Origin: Actinoplanes derwentensis
GTDB lineage: Bacteria > Actinomycetota > Actinomycetes > Mycobacteriales > Micromonosporaceae
Direction: 5' to 3'
Length of the DNA: 64,000 bases
Assembly (NCBI RefSeq): GCF_900104725.1
Contig: NZ_LT629758.1
Coordinates: 4,540,501-4,604,500, forward strand
Shown here: positions 7,846-16,480 of the stretch, in pieces
How positions within the stretch are numbered: the first letter of the stretch is position 1
Layout of the letters: each line of letters starts with the position of its first letter
Made by a program: the position numbers and the translations under genes
Notes under the pieces: model-generated
The model's input: only the letters and a program-made list of their open reading frames with translations
Databases searched by the model: none
Told to the model about the DNA's origin: nothing

Positions 7846-9027
7846 TCAACGGATCTCGGTGAGATGGTGGGCGGCGGCGGTCAGGTCGGTGAAGGTGGCG
7901 GCCGGGAGCAGGTGGTCGCAGAACGGGAGGGCGGCGGCCATACCGCCGACCTTCGGGGCGAAACCGGTGGCGCCGGCACGGGGGTTCAACCAGAGGATCC
8001 GGTACGCCCGGCGGCTCAAGCGGGCCATCGCGGCCGTCATCGCCTCGGGTGGGTCGCTGTCCCAGCCGTCCGAGGCGATGATCACCACGCCGCCGCGGAC
8101 CGTGTTGCCGTGGTGGGAGTCCAGCAGGGCGGCGATGTTGGCGGCGATGCGGGTACCGCCGAAACGGTCGTCGACTGCGGCGCTGGCCTGGTCGATCGCC
8201 TCCCGGGGGGAGGTGTGCCGCAGCGGCACCGTGAGGCGGGTCAGGCGGGTGGCGAAGGCGAACACCTCGGCGTCGGCGGCCGTGGTGAAGGCACGCATCA
8301 GCTGCAGGTACGCCGCCGCCTGCGCGCGCATCGACTCGCTCACGTCGCAGAGCATCACCACCCGGCGGGGACGGGCGACGGGACGTTCCCGGACCACCGT
8401 GATCACTTCCCAGCCGGTGCGGCGGGCCCGGGCGATGGTCGGGCGCATCGCGATCCGGCGGCCGGTGGGGTCGGGCCGGTGGCGGCGGCTGCGACGTCGC
8501 GGCCAGTGGGTGAGCGCCTGCCGCAGGGCTTCGCCGAGGGCCTCGGTCTGCGGGCCGTCGAGGTCTTCGAACGGGCGGTCGGCCAGCACGGCGATCGTGC
8601 TGGGGCGCAGTTCCGGCAGGGCGAGGCCGGTGTCGTCGGTGTCCTCGTCGGCACCGACCGGGGCGGGCAGGGTGGCCCAGGGCAGGCCTTGACCGGAGGT
8701 GGTGGCCTCGTCCCCGGTTCCGGGAACGGTGACGTGGACGCTGTCGTCGCGGGGCCTCGGGGGTACGGCCGACCGGCTCAGCGGCAACGGCGGGGTGTCG
8801 TCGAAGACCGTCGCGAAGACCCGGTCGAAGATCGCCAGGTCGGCGTGCCGGCGGACCAGGGCGACCCGGGCCGTCCAGTAGAGAGTGGTCCGGGACGTGG
8901 GCGGGCTGGCCTCCAGTGCGCTGACCAGGTCACCGGTCTCGGTGATCCCGGCCGGTAGCCCGGCTCGGCGCAACCGGGCCGCGAACGCGACGGCGAACGC
9001 GGCCCGGTCGGTGCCTCGCAGCAGCAC
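7846..9027 (-). CDS. coxE: CoxE-like VWA domain protein of CO dehydrogenase locus
   Basis: A 393-aa protein if GTG 9027 is the start; a longer frame to 9138 would overlap coxG by 100 bp. The C-terminal half is a von Willebrand A domain with a MIDAS site: DVSES in VVMLCDVSESMRA, a threonine in GGTRIAA, and SDGWD. In CO dehydrogenase systems CoxE works with the AAA+ protein CoxD in maturing the Cu-S-Mo active site. It is the last gene of the minus-strand cox operon. Confidence 0.85.
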   Translation of the reverse strand: MLLRGTDRAAFAVAFAARLRRAGLPAGITETGDLVSALEASPPTSRTTLYWTARVALVRRHADLAIFDRVFATVFDDTPPLPLSRSAVPPRPRDDSVHVTVPGTGDEATTSGQGLPWATLPAPVGADEDTDDTGLALPELRPSTIAVLADRPFEDLDGPQTEALGEALRQALTHWPRRRSRRHRPDPTGRRIAMRPTIARARRTGWEVITVVRERPVARPRRVVMLCDVSESMRAQAAAYLQLMRAFTTAADAEVFAFATRLTRLTVPLRHTSPREAIDQASAAVDDRFGGTRIAANIAALLDSHHGNTVRGGVVIIASDGWDSDPPEAMTAAMARLSRRAYRILWLNPRAGATGFAPKVGGMAAALPFCDHLLPAATFTDLTAAAHHLTEIR

Positions 9028-9037
9028 CGGGGCGTGG

Positions 9038-10129
9038 TCAGCCCCGGGCAACGAACCAGACGATGACGGCACCGACGACCACGACAGCACCGATGGCGAC
9101 CGGAATGAGCCGCTTGTAGATCGATCCTCCGGCGACATCGAGAAGGTCGATCGGCTCCGGCTCAGCGCTCTCGATGGTCCGCTCAGCGGTCACGGTCGCG
9201 GCGGTCCTACCAGCGGGGGCGACCTCCGAAACAGCGTCCGGAGCAGCAGCAGCCGGAGCAACGTCCGGGGCGACGTCCGGAGCCGCGGCCGGGGCGGTCT
9301 CCGGAGCCGCGGCCGGAACCACCGCCGGGGCGGTCTCGGAAGCGGCGGCCGGGGCCACCGCCGGAGCAGCGGCAGCGGCGACCGCGGGGGCGTCGGACAG
9401 GTCTGCGTCCGGCGTGCGGAGCGGGGCGACCGGGTCGGGCGTGCCCTCGGCGACCTCGGTGCGCCCGGCGGCGGCGGTGACCTCACCGGCGGACGGGTCG
9501 GGTGCGACCGCCCGGCTCGCCGACTCGGCCGAGATGGTGCTGCCGTCGGCGGCCGGGGCACCCAGGGCGGCAGCGGTGGCCGGAACGGTCTCGACAGCGG
9601 CCGGCGAAACGGCAGCCGGGGAGACCGCGGCCGGCGAAACGGCGGCATCCGCGGAGACCTCGACCGGGGTGGCTGCGGTGGGGTCGGCGGCCAGTTTGGT
9701 CTCCAGGTTCGCCACGAACTGGGCCAGCAGCTTGGACGACACCTCCTTGATCATGCCGCTGCCGAACTGGGCCAGCTTCCCGCTGATCTTCAGGTCGGTA
9801 TCGACGTTGACCTTGGTGCTGGTGGCGTCGACGGCGGTGAGGAACGCGCTGACCGTGGCGGACGCGTTGCCGGCCGACCGGGCGTCGCGCCCCTTGGCGT
9901 CGATCACGGCCCGGTACGCGGCGTCGTCCTTCGAAGTGAACTGGGCGGTACCGGAGAAGTCGGAGATCACCGGCCCGACCTTGATCTTCACCTTGCCCTT
10001 GTAGACCTCGCCGTCGACGCCGGTGAGCTGGGCGCCGGGCATGCAGGGCGCGAGCCCTTCGAGATCGGTGAAGACCTTCCAGGCCTCGTCGATCGGGATC
10101 TGCACGGTGAATTCGTTGGTGATCTTCAT
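9038..10129 (-). CDS. coxG: CoxG-like SRPBCC protein with membrane anchor
   Basis: A 363-aa protein. Residues 1-150 are an SRPBCC/CoxG domain (MKITNEFTVQIPIDEAWKVF, CMPGAQL). About 170 residues of Ala/Pro/Val/Glu-rich linker follow, including three exact SPAAV units, and then a C-terminal transmembrane helix (LIPVAIGAVVVVGAVIVWFV). CoxG in Oligotropha helps attach CO dehydrogenase to the membrane. The long spacer plus anchor fits a tether that reaches a cytoplasmic enzyme. Its start overlaps the coxD stop by 4 bp. Confidence 0.88.
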   Translation of the reverse strand: MKITNEFTVQIPIDEAWKVFTDLEGLAPCMPGAQLTGVDGEVYKGKVKIKVGPVISDFSGTAQFTSKDDAAYRAVIDAKGRDARSAGNASATVSAFLTAVDATSTKVNVDTDLKISGKLAQFGSGMIKEVSSKLLAQFVANLETKLAADPTAATPVEVSADAAVSPAAVSPAAVSPAAVETVPATAAALGAPAADGSTISAESASRAVAPDPSAGEVTAAAGRTEVAEGTPDPVAPLRTPDADLSDAPAVAAAAAPAVAPAAASETAPAVVPAAAPETAPAAAPDVAPDVAPAAAAPDAVSEVAPAGRTAATVTAERTIESAEPEPIDLLDVAGGSIYKRLIPVAIGAVVVVGAVIVWFVARG

Positions 10130-11022
10130 GGGTGGTCTCTCCGAGCGCGAGGGGTGGTCACTGGTGTGTCAGCGATGAGGGCCCGGTCGTCGGGCGTCTT
10201 GGCGATGGTGCCGAGGGTGCGCAGTACGTCTCCGGAGGCGAGTTCGGTGACGCCGAGGGCGGCCAGGGCGGAGACCCAGTCGATGGTCTCGGCGAGCCCG
10301 GGCGCCTTGTCGAGGTCGAGCCCGCGGACCGTACCGATGAACTCGGTGGCGCTGCGGATCAGCGGCACGGTGGCGCCGGGCACGGCTCGGCGGACGATGG
10401 CCGCCACCTGCGCGGGTGCCGGGAACTCGATCCAGTGGTAGAGGCAGCGGCGCCGCAGCGCGTCGTGCAGGTCGCGGCTGCGGTTGGAGGTGAGGATCAC
10501 GACCGGGGGGCGGGTGGCGGCGAAGGTGCCGAGTTCGGGCACGGTGACGGCGGATTCGCCGAGGAATTCGAAGAGCAGCGCCTCGAATTCGTCGTCGGCC
10601 CGGTCGATCTCGTCGATCAGCAGCACCGGCGGGGTCGGACCGTCGTGCCGGACGGCGCGCAGGATGGGCCGTTCCTGCAGGAAGGCGGTGGTGAACAGGT
10701 CGGCGTCGTCCACTGACGAACCGCGGGCTTCGGCCAGCCGGATGTGCAGGAGTTGCCGCTGGTAGTTCCATTCGTACAGCGCTTCGCCGGCAGTCAGGCC
10801 CTCGTAGCACTGCAGGCGGATGAACGGGGTGTCCAGGGCTTGGGCCAGGGCTTTGGCCGCGGCGGTCTTGCCGACACCCGGCTCGCCTTCGAGCAGCAGC
10901 GGTTTACCCAGGCGCAGGGCCAGGTAGACGGCCATGGCGAGGCCGTCGTCGGCCAGGTAGTCGACGGCGTCCAGGCGCTGGATGACGTCCTCAGGAGTGT
11001 TCAAGCGTGAGCAGCCGTTCAT
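10126..11022 (-). CDS. coxD: CoxD-like AAA+ ATPase (MoxR type)
   Basis: A 298-aa protein using ATG 11022 (MNGCSRLNTPEDV), which overlaps the previous gene by 32 bp; TTG 11004 is an alternative. Walker A GEPGVGKTA is at aa 46-54, Walker B is LLIDEIDRAD, and sensor 1 is ILTSNRSRD. This is the MoxR-type ATPase that pairs with VWA proteins. In CO dehydrogenase maturation CoxD is needed to build the [CuSMoO2] centre. It sits directly upstream of coxG and coxE. Confidence 0.9.
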   Translation of the reverse strand: MNGCSRLNTPEDVIQRLDAVDYLADDGLAMAVYLALRLGKPLLLEGEPGVGKTAAAKALAQALDTPFIRLQCYEGLTAGEALYEWNYQRQLLHIRLAEARGSSVDDADLFTTAFLQERPILRAVRHDGPTPPVLLIDEIDRADDEFEALLFEFLGESAVTVPELGTFAATRPPVVILTSNRSRDLHDALRRRCLYHWIEFPAPAQVAAIVRRAVPGATVPLIRSATEFIGTVRGLDLDKAPGLAETIDWVSALAALGVTELASGDVLRTLGTIAKTPDDRALIADTPVTTPRARRDHP

Positions 11023-11563
11023 AGTCGTCGAGGGTGTCCACGTCGATCGGCACCGTACCGGCACAATCGATCTCGGTCACCGGGTACCGCCCGGAGTGCA
11101 GCAGCTTCCACACCGCTTTGTCTCCGTGCAGCGTGGACAGTTCGGGGTAGACCGAGCGGTGGAACAGGAAAGGGTGGCCGAGGCCGTCGGAGTACCGGCA
11201 GACGCCCAGGGGTCCGGCTGCCGCGGCGAGACGGCGGACGTCAGCCGGTGAGACGAACGGCTGGTCGCCCAGCAGCAGGACGAGCCGGTCGGAGCCGACC
11301 GACGTGACAGCGGTCCGGATCGAGGATCCACATCCGCTGGAGAAGGCGGGATTCTCGATCACCCGTACCGAGGAGAGGTCGCAGAAGGATCGGACCTCCG
11401 GCGCCGAACCGCCCACGGTGACCAGCAGCTCGTCGAATCCGCAGGCACGAGCCATGTCGAGGGTCGCGTCCAGCAGCGTGCGACCCCGGAACGGCAGCAA
11501 CTGCTTGGGCCGGCCGAGCCGCTGCGAGCCGCCGGCGGCCAGCACCAACCCGGTCACCGTCAT
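10991..11563 (-). CDS. MobA/MocA-like molybdopterin nucleotidyltransferase
   Basis: A 190-aa protein with the NTP-transferase signature LAAGGSQRLGRPKQLLPF and an LLLGDQPF metal-binding motif. This is the MocA/MobA-like family that attaches CMP or GMP to molybdopterin. Form I CO dehydrogenase uses molybdopterin cytosine dinucleotide, so a CTP-specific role is the natural inference. The gene lies 4 bp after the XdhC-YHS gene and overlaps coxD, so it belongs to the operon. Confidence 0.85.
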   Translation of the reverse strand: MTVTGLVLAAGGSQRLGRPKQLLPFRGRTLLDATLDMARACGFDELLVTVGGSAPEVRSFCDLSSVRVIENPAFSSGCGSSIRTAVTSVGSDRLVLLLGDQPFVSPADVRRLAAAAGPLGVCRYSDGLGHPFLFHRSVYPELSTLHGDKAVWKLLHSGRYPVTEIDCAGTVPIDVDTLDDYERLLTLEHS

Positions 11564-11567
11564 GAAC

Positions 11568-12536
11568 TCAGGCCTTCGTGTATTTTATCCGGCAACCCGG
11601 GCAGCAGAACCAGAAGTCCTGCCCGCCGACCACACCGTGCGGAGTGTCCGGTCCGATGACGACGGTCATCCCGCACACCGGGTCGATCGCGGTCTCCGCG
11701 GCCTGCACGGCCGCGGTGGTAGGGGACGTGGCCGGCCCGACGGGCAGAGTCGGACCGGCCACGAACTCGGGTTCGGCCTTGGCGAAGGCGGCGGCCTCGG
11801 CATGCGAGGCAGCCGGCGTCACGGCGGGCGCGGCCAGGGCGCCGGTGCGCAACTCCTGGACGATCTCCGCCAAAACCGAAAGAGCGATCTCCTTGGGGGT
11901 ACGGGCACCGATGGCGATGCCGGCATGGGGCCGGATCCGGTCGCGCTCCTCCGGCGACAGCCCCATCGCGTCGAGCAGGATCATCGACCGGGTGTGGCTG
12001 GCGACCAGCGCGATCAGGGGCACCCGCGCGTCCAGGGCCGCACGGATCGCCCGTTCTTCGTCGCGCCCCAGACCGGCCACCACGACCGCGGCGGCACCCT
12101 GGTAGTCGCGGGTCACCTCGAAGTCGAGGAAGTCGGCGAGCGCGGTCACGGCCTGCCCGATCGGGCTGCTTCCGGAGACCCCGATCAGCGGTTTCGGCAG
12201 CACCGGACGCAGGAAGATCTCGATGGCACCGCCGGAGTGGCAGGGGTTGACGACGACGAGCGCGCCGGGCGCCACCGGGAACTCGGCCGAGTCCTCGGGC
12301 AGCACCCGCAGCAGCATGGAGTCGCCGTTGCGCAGCGTGTCCATGGCCGCGGCCCGCACCGACGTCTCCGCGCACACCCCGCCGACGAAACCCTCGATGG
12401 ACCCGTCGGCCAGGATCACCGCGTCGTCACCGGCCCGGGCCGAGGTGGGTTCCTGGGCGCGGACCACGGTGGCGTGCACGAACGGCAGGCGCGCGGCGGT
12501 CAGCTCGAGGGCCCGCTCGGCGGTGCTCGTCGTCAT
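11568..12536 (-). CDS. coxF: CoxF/XdhC-like maturation factor with C-terminal YHS domain
   Basis: A 322-aa protein. An N-terminal XdhC/CoxI region (EGFVGGVCAETSVRAAAMD) is followed by a Rossmann-like XdhC_C region (LIGVSGSSPIGQAVTAL, then IGARTPKEIALSVLAEI). After an Ala-rich linker comes a metal-binding YHS/TRASH-like domain: DPVCGMTV, then FWFCCPGCRIKYTKA at the extreme C terminus. XdhC proteins bind molybdenum cofactor and help load it. The Cys cluster could bind copper or another metal. A 65-bp gap with a hairpin separates it from coxL. Confidence 0.85.
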   Translation of the reverse strand: MTTSTAERALELTAARLPFVHATVVRAQEPTSARAGDDAVILADGSIEGFVGGVCAETSVRAAAMDTLRNGDSMLLRVLPEDSAEFPVAPGALVVVNPCHSGGAIEIFLRPVLPKPLIGVSGSSPIGQAVTALADFLDFEVTRDYQGAAAVVVAGLGRDEERAIRAALDARVPLIALVASHTRSMILLDAMGLSPEERDRIRPHAGIAIGARTPKEIALSVLAEIVQELRTGALAAPAVTPAASHAEAAAFAKAEPEFVAGPTLPVGPATSPTTAAVQAAETAIDPVCGMTVVIGPDTPHGVVGGQDFWFCCPGCRIKYTKA

Positions 12537-12553
12537 CTCGTACTCCTTAATTC

Positions 12554-12589
12554 GGCCGGTGGAGCCCGGTCACCCGGACTCCACCGGCC
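12554..12589. terminator. Hairpin between coxL and coxF
   Basis: GGCCGGTGGAG (12554-12564) and CTCCACCGGCC (12579-12589) form a perfect 11-bp stem in the only real gap inside the cox operon. On the minus-strand transcript it lies just after the coxL stop. It may be a partial terminator or a 3' stabiliser separating structural from maturation genes. Confidence 0.6.
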
Positions 12590-12601
12590 AGGGGGGCCGA
12601 A

Positions 12602-14995
12602 CTAGATCGGCGGAGTGGCCTGGCCGCGCATCGCGTCCCAGACCCGGGACGGGGTGAGCGGCATGTCGGCGTGCCGGATACCGAACGGCTTGAGCGCGTC
12701 GACGACCGCGTTGACGATCGCCGGCGGCGAACCGACGGTCGCGGACTCGCCGATGCCCTTGGCGCCGATCGGGTGGTGCGGCGACGGGGTGACCGTGAAG
12801 CCGGTCTCCCAGTCGGGCACCTCCAGGGCGGTCGGGATCAGGTAGTCCATCAGCGACGCGCCGAGGCAGTTGCCGTCCTCGTCGAAGGAGATCATCTCCA
12901 TCAGCGCCATGCCGACACCGTCGGTGAGGCCACCGTGCACCTGACCCTCGATGATCATCGGGTTGATCCGGGTGCCGCAGTCGTCCACCGCGATGAAGCG
13001 GCGGACCTTGACCTCGGCGGTGCCCGGGTCGACGTCGACGACGCAGATGTACGCCCCGTGCGGGTAGGTCAGGTTCGACGGGTTGTAGCAGATCTGCGCC
13101 TCGAGACCACCCTCGACGCCGTCCGGGAGGTCGCCGGCGCCGTGCGCCTTGAACGCGATCTCCTGGATCGTCACCGCCTTACCCGGGTCGCCCTTGACCT
13201 GGAACGAGCCCTTGACCCAGTCGATGTCGGCGACCGACACCTCCAGCATCGCCGACGCGATCAGCTTCGCCTTGTCGCGCACCTTGCGGGCCACCAGCGC
13301 GGCCGCGGCACCGGACACCGGCGTCGACCGGGAACCGTAGGTACCCAGACCGAACGGGGTGTTGTCGGTGTCGCCGTGCACCACGTCGATGTCGTCCGGC
13401 GGAATGCCCAACTCTTCGGCGATGATCTGCGCGAACGTCGTCTCGTGCCCCTGACCCTGGGTCTTCACCGAGAGCCGGACGACAGCCTTACCGGTCGGGT
13501 GGATCCGCAGCTCACAGCCGTCGGCCATGCCCAGCCCGAGAATGTCCATGTCCTTGCGCGGGCCGGCACCGACCGCCTCGGTGAAGAACGAGATGCCGAT
13601 GCCCATCAGCTCGCCACGGGCCCGCTTCTCCGCCTGCTCCTTGCGCAGCTCGTCGTACCCGGCCATCTCCATCGCCAGGCGCATCGTCGGCTCGTAGTCA
13701 CCCGAGTCGTACACCCAGCCGGTCTTGGTCTCGTACGGGAACTGCTCGGGCTGGATGAAGTTCTTCAGCCGCAACTCGGCCGGGTCCATCTCCAGCTCGT
13801 AGGCGAGCGCGTCGACGATCCGCTCGATCAGGTACACGGCCTCGGTGATCCGGAACGAGCAGGCGTACGCCACCCCGCCCGGCGCCTTGTTCGTGTAGAC
13901 CGCGGTCATCTTGCAGTGCGCGGCCTGCAGGTCGTAACTGCCGGTGAACACGCCGAAGAAACCGGCCGGGTACTTCACCGGGGCCGCGGTGCCGTTGAAG
14001 GCCCCGTGGTCGGCGAGCACGTTCGTCCGGATGCCCAGGATCTTGCCCTCGGACGTCGCCGCGATCTCCGCCTGCATGATGTAGTCACGGGCGAAACCGG
14101 TGCTGATCAGGTTCTCCGAGCGGTCCTCCATCCACTTCACCGGCTTGCCGGTGACGATGGAGCCGACGATGGAGAGCACGTAACCGGGGTAGATCGGCAC
14201 CTTGTTGCCGAAGCCACCACCGATGTCCGGCGCGATCACCTGGATCTTGTGTTCGGGCAGGCCGGCCACGATCGCGTACAGGGTGCGGTGCGCGTGCGGA
14301 GCCTGCGTCGTCGACCAGAGCTTCAGCTTGCCCTCGACCGGGTCGAAGTCGGCGACCGAACCACACGTCTCCATCGGCGCCGGATGCACACGCGGGTAGA
14401 CGATGTCCTCTTTGACGATCACGTCGGCGGTGGCGAAGACCCGGTCGGTCTCCGCCTCGTCACCGGTCTCCCAGTCGAAGACGTGGTTGTTCGTCTTGCC
14501 CTCGAGGTCGGTGCGGATGACCGGGGCGTCCGGGGCCAACGCCTTGCGGACGTCCACGACCGGGTCCAGCACGTCGTACTCGACGTCGATCAGTTCGAGA
14601 GCGTCCCGGGCCTTGTACCGGTCGTCGGCGACGACGAACGCCACCTCCTGACCCTGGAACCGCACCCGGTCGGTGGCCAGCACGGCCTGCACGTCGTTGG
14701 AGAGCGTCGGCATCCAGGCCAGGCCCAGACCTTTCAACGTCTCCCCGGTGACCACGGCCCGCACACCGGGCGACGCCTCGGCCGCACTGGTGTCGATGCT
14801 GACGATGTTCGCGTGCGCGAACGGCGACCGCAGGATCGCCAGGTGCAGCATCCCGGGCAACTGCACGTCGTCGACGAACCGGCCCCGGCCCCGGAGCAGG
14901 CGCGCGTCCTCCTTGCGCAGCATCCGGCCGAACCCGACCGGCTTCTGGTCGTTGTCCTCGAACTCGGTGAGCTTCGTATCCTGGGTGGTCGTCAC
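12602..14995 (-). CDS. coxL: Aerobic CO dehydrogenase large subunit, form I
   Basis: A 797-aa protein from GTG 14995, which overlaps the coxS stop (GTGA). The active-site loop reads AYACSFR with the copper-liganding cysteine near aa 379; AYxCSFR is the diagnostic motif of true form I enzymes. Molybdopterin-binding regions such as GGGFGNKVP and GQGHETTFAQI are present. With CoxM and CoxS it oxidises CO to CO2 at a Mo-Cu centre and feeds electrons to the respiratory chain, typically for energy during starvation. Length and motif are normal, so the enzyme appears functional. Confidence 0.96.
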   Translation of the reverse strand: MTTTQDTKLTEFEDNDQKPVGFGRMLRKEDARLLRGRGRFVDDVQLPGMLHLAILRSPFAHANIVSIDTSAAEASPGVRAVVTGETLKGLGLAWMPTLSNDVQAVLATDRVRFQGQEVAFVVADDRYKARDALELIDVEYDVLDPVVDVRKALAPDAPVIRTDLEGKTNNHVFDWETGDEAETDRVFATADVIVKEDIVYPRVHPAPMETCGSVADFDPVEGKLKLWSTTQAPHAHRTLYAIVAGLPEHKIQVIAPDIGGGFGNKVPIYPGYVLSIVGSIVTGKPVKWMEDRSENLISTGFARDYIMQAEIAATSEGKILGIRTNVLADHGAFNGTAAPVKYPAGFFGVFTGSYDLQAAHCKMTAVYTNKAPGGVAYACSFRITEAVYLIERIVDALAYELEMDPAELRLKNFIQPEQFPYETKTGWVYDSGDYEPTMRLAMEMAGYDELRKEQAEKRARGELMGIGISFFTEAVGAGPRKDMDILGLGMADGCELRIHPTGKAVVRLSVKTQGQGHETTFAQIIAEELGIPPDDIDVVHGDTDNTPFGLGTYGSRSTPVSGAAAALVARKVRDKAKLIASAMLEVSVADIDWVKGSFQVKGDPGKAVTIQEIAFKAHGAGDLPDGVEGGLEAQICYNPSNLTYPHGAYICVVDVDPGTAEVKVRRFIAVDDCGTRINPMIIEGQVHGGLTDGVGMALMEMISFDEDGNCLGASLMDYLIPTALEVPDWETGFTVTPSPHHPIGAKGIGESATVGSPPAIVNAVVDALKPFGIRHADMPLTPSRVWDAMRGQATPPI

Positions 14996-15483
14996 TGGGC
15001 GGGCACCTCCTCCTGGTTCGACGCGGCCTCGTGCACCGCGGCCCAGCGCACCGAGCGGATGATCGAGGAGTAACCCGTACACCGGCAGATCTGACCGGAG
15101 ATGGCCTCGCGGATCTCACCCTCGGTCGGGTCCGGGTTCTTGTCCAGCAGCGCCCGGCAGGTCATCAACATGCCCGGCGTGCAGAAACCGCACTGCAGGC
15201 CGTGGCACTGCCGGAAACCCTCCTGGATCGGGTCCAGTTCGGCACCGTTGGCCAGACCCTCCACGGTCCGGACCTCGTGCCCGCCGGCCATCGCGGCCAG
15301 CACCGTGCACGACTTGACCGGCTCGCCGTCCAGCCACACCACACAGACACCACAGTTGCTCGTGTCGCAGCCCCAGTGAGTGCCGGTCAGGCTCAGCACG
15401 TCGCGCAGGAAGTGCACGAGCAGCAGCCGGCCTTCGATCTCCCGGGTGTACTCGGTCCCGTTGACCGTCATCGTGACCTGCAT
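14992..15483 (-). CDS. coxS: CO dehydrogenase small [2Fe-2S] subunit
   Basis: A 163-aa protein with the two iron-sulphur clusters of the family. A plant-ferredoxin-type N-terminal set (GCDTSNCGVC plus a later Cys) is followed by a C-terminal four-helix set (CGFCTPGM, CRCTGY). It carries electrons from the molybdenum site in CoxL to FAD in CoxM. It is tightly packed between coxM (2-bp gap) and coxL (4-bp overlap). Confidence 0.96.
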   Translation of the reverse strand: MQVTMTVNGTEYTREIEGRLLLVHFLRDVLSLTGTHWGCDTSNCGVCVVWLDGEPVKSCTVLAAMAGGHEVRTVEGLANGAELDPIQEGFRQCHGLQCGFCTPGMLMTCRALLDKNPDPTEGEIREAISGQICRCTGYSSIIRSVRWAAVHEAASNQEEVPAQ

Positions 15484-15485
15484 AC

Positions 15486-16361
15486 TCAGCTCCTCGCCCG
15501 TTCCACGGCCCGGCGCAGCGTGCGCCGGGTCAGCTCGTCCGCCAGGTGGCGCTTGTAGTCCGCACTGCCCCGGGTGTCGGTCGACGGGTCACAGCTGCGG
15601 GCCGCGATCGCACCGGCCAGCTCGAACAGGCTCTCGTCCGGCTCGTTCCCGCGCAGCGCCGCCGAGATCTCCGGAATCCCGGTGGTGTTCGGGCCGACCG
15701 CGGCCAGCCCCACCCGGGCGTCCACGATCCGGCCGCCGTCCAGCCACACCGCGGCACCCGCGGACACCACGGCCCAGTCACCGGCACGGCGCTCCACCTT
15801 GGCGTACGCGCTGCCCGCCTTGAAGCTCTTCCGCGGGATCCGGATCTCGGTGAGGATCTCGTTGTCCGCGACGGCCGTCTCGTACGGGCCCACGTGGAAC
15901 TCCTCCATCGTGACGACCCGCTCGGCACCGCCCGGACCCCGGATGACGCAGCTCGCGTCCAGGGTCGTGCACACCGCCGACAGGTCCTCCGACGGATCCG
16001 CCTGGCACAGCGAGCCACCCAGCGTGCCGCGGTTCCGGACGATCGGGTCGGCGATCACTTTCTCCGCGTCCCGGAAGATCGGGAACACGTCGGCCAGAAT
16101 CTCCGATTCCAGCAGTTCCCGATGCCGGGTCATGGCACCGATACGCACCTCGTCGTCGCTGAGGCGGATATACCCCAGTTCGTCGTGCAGATCGTTGATG
16201 TCGATGAGATATTCGAAATTGGCGAGCCTGAGCTTCATCATCGGCAACAGACTGTGGCCCCCGGCCACCAGCCGAGCCGAGCTGCCCAGTCGTTCCAACA
16301 GTCCAATGGCCTGATCCACGCTTGTGGCACGTTCGTATTCGAACGGAGCCGGCACCTGCAT
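15486..16361 (-). CDS. coxM: CO dehydrogenase medium FAD subunit
   Basis: A 291-aa protein from ATG 16361 (MQVPAPFEYERA), well placed behind GGGAGG. The two FAD-binding motifs are visible: AGGHSLLPMMKLRLA near aa 34 and RNRGTLGGSLCQADPSED near aa 112. It passes electrons from the clusters in CoxS to quinone. It is the first gene of the minus-strand operon coxM-S-L-F-nucleotidyltransferase-D-G-E. Confidence 0.95.
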   Translation of the reverse strand: MQVPAPFEYERATSVDQAIGLLERLGSSARLVAGGHSLLPMMKLRLANFEYLIDINDLHDELGYIRLSDDEVRIGAMTRHRELLESEILADVFPIFRDAEKVIADPIVRNRGTLGGSLCQADPSEDLSAVCTTLDASCVIRGPGGAERVVTMEEFHVGPYETAVADNEILTEIRIPRKSFKAGSAYAKVERRAGDWAVVSAGAAVWLDGGRIVDARVGLAAVGPNTTGIPEISAALRGNEPDESLFELAGAIAARSCDPSTDTRGSADYKRHLADELTRRTLRRAVERARS

Positions 16362-16480
16362 CCTGCACCTCCCGCGAGTCGCGCAGACCCTCCCGTGCCA
16401 GGTGTCCAATGTCAACAGCGACCTAAGCGTTCTCTTAATCCGCCGTTGACTCCCGCGAGAGGATCACGGAAGGTGCGGTC
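16362..16480. promoter_or_regulatory. Divergent promoter region, coxM operon and xdhC
   Basis: 119 bp between divergent starts. On the minus strand a consensus-like -35 TTGACA lies at 16415-16410, about 50 bp before coxM, with no convincing -10. On the plus strand GGAAGG precedes xdhC. No clear operator palindrome is visible. Confidence 0.35.

Noticed and set aside
9560..9660. Short repeats as a possible CRISPR or satellite
   Set aside because: They encode the SPAAV repeats of the CoxG linker in frame; no spacers.
9174..10004. Ala/Ser/Thr-rich plus-strand frame opposite coxG
   Set aside because: Its repeats merely mirror the coxG Ala/Pro linker; no start signals.
12671..15073. Open frame of 800 codons antisense to coxL
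   Set aside because: It mirrors coxL codon bias, is rich in Arg/Gly/His/Val without domain motifs, and coxL is certain by its motifs.
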